From: Aromatoleum aromaticum EbN1
Lineage (GTDB): Bacteria; Pseudomonadota; Gammaproteobacteria; Burkholderiales; Rhodocyclaceae
Direction of reading: 5' to 3'
NCBI RefSeq assembly: GCF_000025965.1
Contig: NC_006513.1
Location: 124,001 to 188,000, forward strand
DNA length: 64,000 nt
The notes under the pieces were generated by a model. That model saw nothing but the letters and a program-made list of their open reading frames with translations, was not told the DNA's origin and did no database searches. Shown piece by piece: positions 27,901 through 36,676 of the stretch (within the stretch, counting starts at the first letter, position 1; every line of letters starts with the position of its first letter). The translations under genes were made by a program, and so were the position numbers.

Positions 27901-29417
27901 ACTGTCCGTTCCGGCCCAAGGCCCCAACCTGCACGACAAGTACGGCCAATTACGCATCAGCAAGTTGCGCGAACACTTCCCACGCATCCGCCACGTGGAA
28001 GCCATCGTCAGGGAGCGCCGCTTCATGCATTGGGAACTGGCCTTTGCCGACGTCTTTGCCCGGCAAGGGGGTTTCGATTTGGTGCTGGGTAACCCACCCT
28101 GGCTGAAGGTGGAATGGCAGGAAGCCGGCGTGCTGGGCGAGGCCAACCCGATGTTTGCGATTCGCAAGCTGTCGGCCAGCGAATTGGCCAAATTGCGCGC
28201 GGAAGCCTTCGATGCGCTACCCGGCCTGCAGGCGGCATGGACCACCGAGTTGGAAGAGGCCGAGGCAACGCAGGCTTTCCTGAATGCGGTGCAGAACTAT
28301 CCGCTACTCAAGGGCGTACAAACCAACCTGTACAAGTGCTTTCTGCCGGTGGGCTGGAAACTTGCGGGCGAACGCGGCGTTTCGGCCTACTTGCATCCCG
28401 AAGGAACTTACGACGATCCAAAAGGCGGTGGGCTGCGGGAGGCTGTTTACACACGACTGCGCGAGCATTTTCAGTTTTCAAATGAGGCTCACCTCTTTGC
28501 AGAAGTACACAATCGCACTCGATTTGGCATAAATATATATGGAGCAACTACTCATTCGCCGAGATTTGATCACATCGCAAATTTGTTCATTCCGACGACT
28601 GTCGATGCAATCTATGCACACGACGGCTCAGGAACAATTGGCGGATTTAAGAACGAGAAGGATGAATGGAATGTTTCTGGTCATAAGGACCGTGTCGTCA
28701 CCGTCGACAACGAAGCGCTGAAAGTATTTGCAGACTTATACGACGAACCCGGCACACCCTCATTCCGCGCTCGGCTTCCGGCACTTCACGCTCGGCAGTT
28801 CGAAAGTGTTCTAGCTAAGATTGCCTCTTACCCCCGTCGTTTGATCGATCTAGGAGCGGAATGCACTTCGACTGAAATGTGGCACGAAACCATGCAGCAA
28901 AAGGATGGCACCATCGTCCGTCGCCCACCTGACTCTGATGGCTTCGCGTCCACTCCATCCGATTGGATAGTATCCGGGCCACATTTTTATCTAGCAAATC
29001 CGATCAACAAGACCCCACGTAAAATTTGCACAGCGAACAAACATTACGACATCATCGATCTCGAAAAAATACCAGACGACTATCTGCCTCGGACAAACTA
29101 CGTTCCCATGGCCAACCGTGATGAGTATCTGCGCCGAACACCTCCGATTATCAGTTTATCGTCTGATGGCTCGGCACCGCGGCCGATTACCGATTTCTTC
29201 CGCCTGACGTTTCGAAACATGTTTCAGCCTAGCAATGAACGGGCGTTACTTTGTGCGATAACACCAACAGGACACGCGCATGTTCACTCGGTAATATCTT
29301 CCGCATTTCTTGATCACGGAGCGCTTGCTGCCGCTGCAGTTGTCTGCCAGTCGATTATCGGGGACTTCTTCATCAAGACGTCTGGCCGTACTGGACTATA
29401 TTCCACCTGGCTCAAGC
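24950..29417 (+). pseudogene. N6-adenine DNA methyltransferase, N-terminal part (split by IS4-type element)
   Basis: First 1489 codons of a 1713-residue Eco57I/PglX/DrmMI-like DNA methyltransferase. The SAM site is VVEPAMGSAAFLNEA near residue 612, followed by FGVDLNPVATELAEVSLWL near 665. The catalytic motif is LVLGNPPWLKV near 1046. Residues 1-600 form a long helical region with an acidic low-complexity tract (EDEDDDDGSDGDEP, about 500). The target-recognition part (28440-29417) is distinctly AT-richer than the rest. ATG has caggag 7 bases upstream. The IS at 29418 cuts after TGLYSTWLK; the present frame adds about 22 IS-encoded residues and stops at 29485. It has the expected architecture of the self-marking enzyme of a defence system. 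Confidence 0.92.
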
Positions 29418-30895
29418 CATGTCGTTATACACAACTCAGGCCGCCTCATCGCGTAGCGCCTGTATGGTGGCGGCGGCATCCATGACGCGCTGCAAGCCCA
29501 GCCAGATGGTCTTCACACCCGGCTCGCCGTCGCCCTTGCGCGCCAGGAAGCCGCCGAGGGTGGCGATCAGGCGCAGCACTTCGTTGATGGTGGGCGGGGT
29601 GGCGGGCGGTTTCTTCTTCGTGAGCAGATACGCGCCGCGGATCTCGTCGGGGTCGAAGAAGAGCGTGGCATCCAGCTCGGGGCAGGTTCGGCCGGTGCGC
29701 ATCAGATGCGCGATGCGCCAGGCGACGACCATGAACAACGCCAGCGCGCGCTCCAGGCGCTCGATGGCGGACAGTTGCAGCGCTTCGATCCGACAGCCGT
29801 TCTTGAGCACGTGAAAGAAAGTCTCGATCTCCCAGCGCGCCCGATACCAGTCGATCAGCTCGACCACGTCGGCAGCCGTCGCAGCTTCCCGGTTGGTGAG
29901 CAGGCGCCACTCCACGGGCTTGGTGCCGGCCGGCGCGCCGATCTCGCGCGCCACGATGCAGGTGGCCGATACCGTGCCCGCCTTGCCCGCAGGCAGGCTG
30001 ACCCGTCGGGCCCACAGTTGCTGGCGCACCTCGCGCGCCTTCTGGCCGTGGCGCGAGCCCATCGTGAACACGATCTCGCCCAGCGGCTCGCCTGCGCAGG
30101 TGTGCGACCACAGCTTCGCGCCCTCTGGCAAGCAACGGTTGTGCTTGGCCCGCACCAGCCAGTCGGCCGGCGTGCCCAGCGTCTGGGCGCGCAGCATCAT
30201 TTCCATCAGATCCGCTTCGCGGTCGGCTACATACACCAGGCGGGTGGTCGCCATCCCCGTGGCCAACTCCGCGACCCGCTCGTAGCCTTCGGGCCAGCGC
30301 GCGCTCTCCTTGATGCTGGTGCGCTCGCCTGGTTCATCGACATCCTCGCGCGCCCACATCCACGCATCGAGCACGCCCAGCGGTTCGCGCTCGGGCGTCA
30401 CCGCATAGGTCGGGTGCAGGTACATGCCGCGGCGCGCCTCGTAGTTCAGCCGCCCCAGACCCGCGATGCCCTGCCCGTTGAAGTCCAGCTCGGTCGTGTC
30501 CTGCAGGCACAACACCACCGGATGGGCACGCATGCGGCTGCGGGTGCGCTCCCAATGCGGCGCCAGGATCGCCTGCCAGTCGACCTCGTCGTTGCCCAGG
30601 AAGCGGTACGCGCCAACCGTCTCGCCCCAGCCCCGGCACGCCATCGGAATGCCCGCCGTCGGCTTCGCCGACAACCGCTCCATCAGCACCTTCGCCCGCT
30701 TGTTCAGTCTCTCGTCGCCCAGCGCCATCCCCGCAAACTCCTCCACCACCCAGCTCTTCGTCGCCAACAGGTCACCCAAATTGCAAAAGTAGACGCGTTT
30801 TTATATGGGTTTACAAGCACTTCGTGTAAGTCATTGAAGGTCAACGATTATTCAGATCGGCGTGCCGGCGGTGCGGAGTTGTGTATAACGAGATG
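29418..30895 (-). mobile_element. IS4-family (IS50/Tn5-like) insertion sequence
   Basis: A 1478-base element with 20-base inverted ends differing at one position (catgtcgttatacacaactc and catctcgttatacacaactc). The ttatacaca core is shared with Tn5/IS50 ends. It is flanked by a 9-base direct repeat ggctcaagc (29409-29417 and 30896-30904), the duplication length of this family. It carries one transposase gene on the minus strand and interrupts the operon methyltransferase. Confidence 0.96.
29436..30779 (-). CDS. Tn5-like transposase (IS4 family)
   Basis: A 447-residue transposase. The N-terminal Tn5-type DNA-binding domain (WVVEEFAGMALGDERLNKRAKVL) is followed by the RNase H-like DDE core: D in QDTTELDFNGQ, D in VADREADLMEM, and E in the YREK-like signature WYRARWEIETFFHVLKNG. 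A C-terminal dimerisation region follows. It is full length without frameshifts, so the element may be active. Confidence 0.95.
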   Translation of the reverse strand: MGDLLATKSWVVEEFAGMALGDERLNKRAKVLMERLSAKPTAGIPMACRGWGETVGAYRFLGNDEVDWQAILAPHWERTRSRMRAHPVVLCLQDTTELDFNGQGIAGLGRLNYEARRGMYLHPTYAVTPEREPLGVLDAWMWAREDVDEPGERTSIKESARWPEGYERVAELATGMATTRLVYVADREADLMEMMLRAQTLGTPADWLVRAKHNRCLPEGAKLWSHTCAGEPLGEIVFTMGSRHGQKAREVRQQLWARRVSLPAGKAGTVSATCIVAREIGAPAGTKPVEWRLLTNREAATAADVVELIDWYRARWEIETFFHVLKNGCRIEALQLSAIERLERALALFMVVAWRIAHLMRTGRTCPELDATLFFDPDEIRGAYLLTKKKPPATPPTINEVLRLIATLGGFLARKGDGEPGVKTIWLGLQRVMDAAATIQALRDEAA

Positions 30896-30904
30896 GGCTC
30901 AAGC

Positions 30905-31578
30905 TACCATGGCTTAACTGTACGCCGGACTTCATCTCCCGATGTCTCGCCCTTAACTGCCTGACCATACACTACGCCCCTTTCTGGTCGGAAGTCTTCG
31001 ACTCCACCTTCAGGCTCCAGCGCTGGAGCCAGGCCGATAACCCACGTCTATCGCGAGACTTCTTCGCCCGCCTTACCCTCGACTGGCAGCGCCACTGCGC
31101 GCTGCGCACCGACTACGCCCGCCGCATGGCGCTGGTGGAAATCGACGTGCTCGTCGCCCAGGCGCTCGGCCTGACCTTAGACGAACTGTTACTGATCTAC
31201 CGTGTGCAATTCCCAGTGATGCAGCAGTACGAGCGCGACACCTGGTACGACATCCACGGTCGCATCGTGTTTACCAACAGTAAGGGGCTCCCCGGTGTCG
31301 GGCTCCCCCGCAAAGCCGCCCGCAGAGACCCCAATTGCCGTATCACCACCCCCGACGGCATCGCGCGCGAAGGCCAGTTTGGCTGGGAAGATCTCTACAA
31401 GAACGGCGAACCCCAGGTCCCCGACGGCACCCTCGTCCAGCAATGGGTAGAAGACGACACCCTGCCCTCCGGCAAGTACATCAAGGAACGGCGCTGGACG
31501 GCACCGTTTTCGCGGGCGAACCGGGAGGAGGATTACCGGATCGCGTGGGCGTTTTTTGAGCAGGAACAAACCGCATGA
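30905..31578 (+). pseudogene. N6-adenine DNA methyltransferase, C-terminal part
   Basis: Continues the reading frame of 24950-29417 exactly once the IS and one 9-base repeat are removed: TGLYSTWLK-LPWLNCTPDF. The sum 4468 + 674 = 5142 bases gives 1713 codons plus stop. The segment carries RLTLDWQRHCALRTDYARRMALVEIDVLVAQALGL, typical of C-terminal tails of these methylases. An internal ATG at 31126 could express only a 150-residue fragment. Its stop overlaps the next start by ATGA. Confidence 0.9.
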
Positions 31579-32930
31579 CAAACGCCGCCTCCACTTTCAC
31601 GGTTGTCAATGACGAAGTGCTTTGCAGTGCGATTGCTGGAACGAGCAGCACGCTCGTCTATGTGGCGCCCGGCATCACCAAGCCGGTGGTCGAGGCTTTA
31701 GCCGCCAGCCTGGATTCCCAGCCGAATCTGGTCGCAACCGTGATCGTCGATCTCGACCCCGAGGTATACCGCCTGGGTTACGGCACAGAGGAAGGATTAC
31801 GCGCGCTTCAGGCGCTTGTCTCACGGCAGCATCTGGAGCTGCGCCAGCAGGAAGGTCTTCGTATCGGCTTGCTGATTACTGATGGTCAGACGATGCTGTA
31901 CTCGCCGACACCGCTTCTGATCGAAGCGGGCTCGACATCATCGAATAAACCAAACGCGGTCGTAATCCGTGCCGGGAGCGACTCTACCGCAGCCTTGATG
32001 CAAGCCTGCGCAGTGCCTGGTCACGAAAACGAAGCAACACCGAATCTCGCCGAGGTCGGGCGGACAGCCGCCACGCCTGTTGCTGTGGACGCGTCCCTAA
32101 AGGCGCTCAAGGAAATCCCACCAAAGAGGTTTGACGTTGCACGAATCGAGCGGGTTTTCGAGTCGAAGATCCAGTTTGTAGAACTCGAGCTGACCGGCTA
32201 CCGACTTTCAACAAAGAAGGTGACCATCCCGAACGACCTCCTTGTGGGCGAAGACGCGGCACTCAAGGAAAGGCTGAAGAACAGCTTCACCCTGCTCCAG
32301 GGCGAGCAAATGCTGAAGATTGAGATCCCGGACTTCGACGCCAACCTCGAGCAGGTCACGGGCGAAGATGGAAAACCGAAGACAGTTACCTGGTCTGAAG
32401 CGGAACTCGAAAAACAGCGCAAAGCACTCTATGACGACTTTCTGATCAACGTGCCGCGCTTCGGCCAAGTGATCATGCGCAATCGTCGACCCGATTTCGA
32501 CGCCAGGCTGATGCGGCTGCGGAAACAGATCGAAGCGTTCAAGTCTGCGGTCGAACAGACCATTGGCGAATCCATATCCAATGCGATTGCGGACCTCGCC
32601 AAGACGCTAAGCCCCCGAGTAAAGGAAAAGCTGCCGGCGCGATACGCCAAGTTTCTGACTACGAACGATCCTACCGATGAAGACCTGCTGTGCTTGATCA
32701 CCAACGACCTTGATCGCACGTTCGGAGGTATCAAGGGGCTGTTCAACCCGGAGCTTCGTTGTGTCTTCAAGGATGTGACCTATGAGTCGATCCAGGACAA
32801 GAACTTCAGGAATCAGCTGAGTGAGGCGATGCGCAAGGAGGGGGGCGAGCACCTTGCCCGGCAGTTATTCTCGGAGCATGACGCCGCACCGGAAGCTTGC
32901 GAATCGCAGAAAGAATTGTTTCCGGGCTGA
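31575..32930 (+). CDS. PLD-like protein without HKD motif
   Basis: A 451-residue protein, translationally coupled to the methyltransferase by an ATGA overlap. The N-terminal 130 residues resemble a phospholipase D-type alpha/beta domain (LVYVAPGITKPVVEALAASL, ATVIVDLDPEVYRLGYGTEEGL, LRIGLLITDGQTMLYSPTPLLIEAG), but no HxKxxxxD motif is present. Nuclease activity is therefore unlikely. The rest (about 170-430) is helical and charged. By position it could stand where DrmC, a PLD protein, stands in DISARM. The assignment is tentative. Confidence 0.6.
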   Translation: MTNAASTFTVVNDEVLCSAIAGTSSTLVYVAPGITKPVVEALAASLDSQPNLVATVIVDLDPEVYRLGYGTEEGLRALQALVSRQHLELRQQEGLRIGLLITDGQTMLYSPTPLLIEAGSTSSNKPNAVVIRAGSDSTAALMQACAVPGHENEATPNLAEVGRTAATPVAVDASLKALKEIPPKRFDVARIERVFESKIQFVELELTGYRLSTKKVTIPNDLLVGEDAALKERLKNSFTLLQGEQMLKIEIPDFDANLEQVTGEDGKPKTVTWSEAELEKQRKALYDDFLINVPRFGQVIMRNRRPDFDARLMRLRKQIEAFKSAVEQTIGESISNAIADLAKTLSPRVKEKLPARYAKFLTTNDPTDEDLLCLITNDLDRTFGGIKGLFNPELRCVFKDVTYESIQDKNFRNQLSEAMRKEGGEHLARQLFSEHDAAPEACESQKELFPG

Positions 32931-33034
32931 ATCGGCGGGCTCACCTGATGAGCCACGCCCCTGAGTATCCTCGGATACGGGGTCTGTCCAAACAACAAGA
33001 AATCGTTCCTTGATACGAACGCGGGGGTCCAAGA

Positions 33035-34185
33035 ATGCCAGGCTTCAGATCAGATCACATCAACCTGATTGCTACAAATCTTCGCGATCGCTACAAGACG
33101 GGCTTCCCGATCCTGAAGGAGCTGATTCAGAACGCCGACGATGCAAAAGCCCGCAGTCTTGCCTTTGGCTATCACTCTGGCTTTGGCGCGCAGTCGCAAC
33201 ACCCCCTGTTGCAGGGCCCCGCACTGTGGGTGCTGAACGACGGCGAGTTTAGCGAGACCGACAAGAGGGCCATTCAGTCCTTCGGTCTGAACAATAAGGC
33301 CGGGGAATCGGGCTCCATCGGCAAATTTGGTCTGGGCATGAAGAGCGTCTTTCATCTTTGCGAGGCGTTCTTCTATGTGGCCTTTGACGGCCACGCCAAG
33401 CACGGCATGCTGCTTAACCCCTGGTTCGACCCGCAGGAAGAAGACCTCTTCCAGAATCGGTGGGAGCAAGTCGCTGCCGAGGATTTCGATCGTTTGCACA
33501 CCATCGTAGGTGAGCAGCATCAGGGCCAACCGGCTAACAGCTACTTGATGTTGTGGATTCCACTCCGAATGCGGCAACACGTGCCGCCGAGAAATGGAAA
33601 TTCCTACGGTGCGATCATCGAAAAATTTCCGGGCGATGATGCCTCTCAGGAACTCTCTTTTCTGCACGAACCTTCGCTGCCCGGAAGGATTGCGTCGATC
33701 TTGCCCCTGCTGAAATCCTTGGAGTCCGTCGAGTTTGCGGGCAACCAGAACGCAGATGGGTTCAAACTGAAGCTGGCACTGGATGCCGATTCCCGACGCG
33801 TTGATCACAAATCGCGCGCGATGAAGGCAACCGGCATTGTTCAAGAAACGCGTTCTCGCGGGGAGCAGCTCAGGTTCTATGTCAGACAGGTCGCGCAGCC
33901 AGCCAGCGCCCCCTTCCAGCAATTGCAGCGGCTGGACACCTGGCCGAAAACTATGCGCCAGAATGCCAGCGGTGCGCGTGAGCAGGTGTCGGATACGTCG
34001 GAGGCAGAAGGCGCGGTGATGATTGCGCATGCCGATGGTGATGTTGCGCACTTGCAGCTGCGCTGGGCCGTCTTCTTACCGACTGAGGAAGGCACTCAAA
34101 CGTATGAAGCGAGCTTCGGCTCAGGCAAACGCCGCTATCAAATCGTGCTTCATGGACAGTTTTTTGTGGATGCGGGCCGACGTGG
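33035..34185 (+). pseudogene. giant dual-GHKL (sacsin-like) ATPase, N-terminal part (split by IS21 element)
   Basis: First 383 codons of a 2534-residue protein. It is an HSP90-like GHKL ATPase module of the sacsin N-terminal type: N-box LKELIQNADDAKA (about residues 28-40), LWVLNDGEF (about 69), and the glycine lid SGSIGKFGLGMKSVFHL (about 92-108). ATG follows a ggggg site. The frame is cut by the IS at 34186 within VDAGRRG; the present frame ends at 34192. The protein would couple ATP-driven conformational change to recognition or scaffolding inside the defence complex. Similar ATPases occur in several defence loci, but none of this double form is known to me. Confidence 0.9.
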
Positions 34186-34306
34186 TCGGTGACAATTAGC
34201 CTGGCCGGTCGACGACAACTATCTTGGCCGGTTGGATCTGTAGCCGGGAAGGTCCGGAAGCGAGGGATAGAGTGCTCTTCTGACGAGAGACGTTGGGAGA
34301 CGCTCA

Positions 34307-35803
34307 GTGCCCGGCAGGAAGATCACGGACGAACAAGTGCGCAAATACAAGGAAGCAAGAAGGCAGGCGACGCAGCAGATCGCCGCGGCCCGGATGGGCA
34401 TCAGCGTACGCTCGGCACGGCGCATCGAGCAGGCCGACGGACTGCCGTCGCAAGAAGGAGCGAGGACATGGCGAACGCGTGCCGACCCGCTGGCGGGGGT
34501 GTGGGAGGAAGAGCTGGTACCGCTGCTCGAGCGCGAGCCGGGGCTGCAGGGCCGTACGCTGCTCGAGGAGTTGCAGCGCCGGCACGGTGAGGTGTTCGGC
34601 GATGGCGTGCTACGCACGCTGCAGCGGCGGATTCGCCTGTGGCGGGCCGAGCATGGTCAGGAGAAGGAGGTCTTCTTCGCCCAGTCCAACCCGCCCGGGC
34701 GGCTGGCACTGTCCGACTTCACCGTGTGCAACGAACTGAATGTCTCGATCGCCGGCGAGCACTTCGAGCATCGCCTGTACCAGTTCGCGCTCGCCTACTC
34801 AGGCTGGCGCCATGCCGAGCTCGTGTGCGGCGGCGAGAGCTTCGCCGCGCTGGCGCAGGGGCTGCAGAATGCCTTGTGGGCCCTGAGCGGCGTGCCCGAA
34901 GAGCACCGCACCGACAGCCTGTCGGCCGCCTTCAACAACCTGGCCGAAGCGGAAACGCTCACGCGCCGCTATGCAGACCTGTGCCGGCACTATGGCATGC
35001 GTCCGACGCGGAACAATCTTGGGCAGTCGCACGAGAACGGCGCGATCGAATCGCGCCAGGGCAGTCTCAAGGGCGCGCTCGATCAGGCATTGCTGCTGCG
35101 CGGGCATCGCGACTTTGCCACGGTCGCCGACTACCAACGCGTCGTCGCCGATGTCGTTGCACGGCTGAACCGACGCATCCAGACGCAGCTGACCGAGGAG
35201 CGCAGCCAACTCAAGGCGCTGCCGATTCGCCGCACCAGCGAGTACGAGGAGATCGAGGCACGCGTGACCAAGTTCGGTACGGTCAGCATCCGGCGCGTGC
35301 TCTACAGCGTGCCCTCGCGCCTGATCGGCCACCGGCTCCAGTTCCGTCTCTACCCGGAGCGCCTGGAAGGCTGGCTCGGCGGAGTGTCCGTGTTCGAGAG
35401 CGTGCGTGGGACGGTGCCGGCGGGAAAACCACGCGGCAAGCAGATCGACTACCGCCACCTGTTGCCCGCGCTCAAGCGCAAGCCCGGCGCCTTCGCCCGC
35501 TGGGCGCTGCGCGACGAGATGTTCCCCCGCACAGAGTACCGGCAGACCTGGGAGCGGCTCGTCGAGAAACTACCCGAGCGCCAGGCGTGCAAGCTCATGG
35601 TCGGCCTGCTCGATCTGGCCGCACGCGGTGCCTGTGAAGCGCAACTGGCACAGGTGCTCGGCGAGGTGCTGCAGGCGGACGCCGTGCCCGATCTGGACAC
35701 GCTGGCGGAGCGCTTCGCACCGCGCGAGACACCGATGCCGGTGGTCACCGTGTCGTTGCCGACGCTGTCGGCCTACGACGACTTGTTCGCGGTGGCGGCA
35801 TGA
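34307..35803 (+). CDS. istA: IS21 transposase IstA (copy 2)
   Basis: A 498-residue IstA starting at GTG with gggag 7 bases upstream. The N-terminal HTH is KEARRQATQQIAAARMGISVRSARRIEQADG. The catalytic core has D in LALSDFTVCNEL, D in RTDSLSAAFNN and E in ENGAIESRQGSLK. The C-terminal beta region includes RVLYSVPSRLIGHRLQFRLYP. The stop overlaps the istB start (ATGA). Confidence 0.93.
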   Translation: MPGRKITDEQVRKYKEARRQATQQIAAARMGISVRSARRIEQADGLPSQEGARTWRTRADPLAGVWEEELVPLLEREPGLQGRTLLEELQRRHGEVFGDGVLRTLQRRIRLWRAEHGQEKEVFFAQSNPPGRLALSDFTVCNELNVSIAGEHFEHRLYQFALAYSGWRHAELVCGGESFAALAQGLQNALWALSGVPEEHRTDSLSAAFNNLAEAETLTRRYADLCRHYGMRPTRNNLGQSHENGAIESRQGSLKGALDQALLLRGHRDFATVADYQRVVADVVARLNRRIQTQLTEERSQLKALPIRRTSEYEEIEARVTKFGTVSIRRVLYSVPSRLIGHRLQFRLYPERLEGWLGGVSVFESVRGTVPAGKPRGKQIDYRHLLPALKRKPGAFARWALRDEMFPRTEYRQTWERLVEKLPERQACKLMVGLLDLAARGACEAQLAQVLGEVLQADAVPDLDTLAERFAPRETPMPVVTVSLPTLSAYDDLFAVAA

Positions 35804-36597
35804 GCGCGCTCGAGGCCGCCACGCTGCCGATGATGCTCACCGAACTGCGCTTGCCCACCATCAAGCGTCTGTGGCCGGCCCTGGCCGAGCAGTCCAACCG
35901 CGAGGGTTGGCCTGCCGAGCGGTTTCTGGCGGCACTGTGCGAGCACGAAATGAATGAGCGCGAGCGGCGCCGTATCGATCGCCATCGGGCCGAGTCGGCC
36001 TTGCCGCCCGACAAGCGGCTGTCGGCGTTCGACTTCGCTGCCGTGCCGACGGTCTCCAAGGCTCACGTCACTGCGCTCGCCGAGGGCGACAGCTGGCTCG
36101 AGCAAGGCGCCAACATCCTGCTGTTCGGTCCGCCAGGTGTCGGCAAGACACACTTGATCGCCGGCCTGGGCCACGCGCTCGTCGAACGCGGATACCGCGT
36201 GCTCTTCACCCGCACGAGCGATCTGGTGCAGCGGTTGCAGGCGGCTCGGCGCGATCTGCGGCTGCCGGCCGAACTGGCCAGGCTCGACCGCTTCGATCTG
36301 CTGATCTGTGACGACTTCAGCTATGTCCGCCGCGACCAGGGCGAGACCTCGGTGCTGTTCGAACTCATCGCCGAACGCTACGAGCGAAAGAGTTTGGCCA
36401 TCACGGCCAACCAGCCATTCTCCGGCTGGGACCACGTCTTTGCCGAACCGGCCATGACGCTGGCCGCAGTCGATCGTCTTGTACATCACGCCACGATCTT
36501 CGAGATGAACGTCGAGAGCTTCCGCCGCCGCGTTGCTCAGAAGGGGCTCGCCCCTTCTGAGCAACGCAAACCCACAACCTCGAAACCGAAAGGCTGA
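35800..36597 (+). CDS. istB: IS21 helper ATPase IstB (copy 2)
   Basis: A 265-residue AAA+ ATPase with Walker A FGPPGVGKTHL (about residues 108-118) and Walker B LLICDDFSYV (about 166). It is coupled to istA by an ATGA overlap. The last 25 codons contain a long perfect inverted repeat (36530-36567) that encodes AQKGLAPSEQ, so the extreme C-terminus is dictated by a DNA or RNA hairpin. Confidence 0.93.
   Translation: MSALEAATLPMMLTELRLPTIKRLWPALAEQSNREGWPAERFLAALCEHEMNERERRRIDRHRAESALPPDKRLSAFDFAAVPTVSKAHVTALAEGDSWLEQGANILLFGPPGVGKTHLIAGLGHALVERGYRVLFTRTSDLVQRLQAARRDLRLPAELARLDRFDLLICDDFSYVRRDQGETSVLFELIAERYERKSLAITANQPFSGWDHVFAEPAMTLAAVDRLVHHATIFEMNVESFRRRVAQKGLAPSEQRKPTTSKPKG
36530..36567. 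repeat. 18-bp perfect hairpin inside the end of istB
   Basis: Bases 36530-36547 are exactly complementary to 36550-36567 with a two-base centre (tc). The core is ctcagaaggggc/gccccttctgag. No T-run follows directly. Its position at the 3' end of istB suggests an RNA structure that blocks translation or transcription, or a small palindromic insertion accepted in frame. Confidence 0.9.
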
Positions 36598-36676
36598 ACC
36601 CCTCATGCCTCGCTTCCACCGGCCAGGATAATTGACGTCGACAGGCCACGGTAATTGACGCCGGGCACCGACGTGG

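Larger units (their letters stand above)
34186..36671 (+). mobile_element. IS21-family insertion sequence (copy 2)
   Basis: A 2486-base element flanked by the 5-base repeat cgtgg (34181-34185 and 36672-36676). Left end tcggtgacaattagcctggcc and right end, read on the other strand, tcggtgcccggcgtcaattac share the tcggtg tip and internal caatta-c-tggcc repeats, two per end. It carries istA and istB. It differs in sequence from copies 1 and 3. Removing it restores the giant ATPase frame. Confidence 0.95.

Noticed and set aside
21949-32930. BREX system
   Set aside because: A WYL regulator, RapA-like helicase and PglX-like methyltransferase are present, but there is no BrxC/PglY ATPase, no PglZ phosphatase and no BrxA or BrxB.
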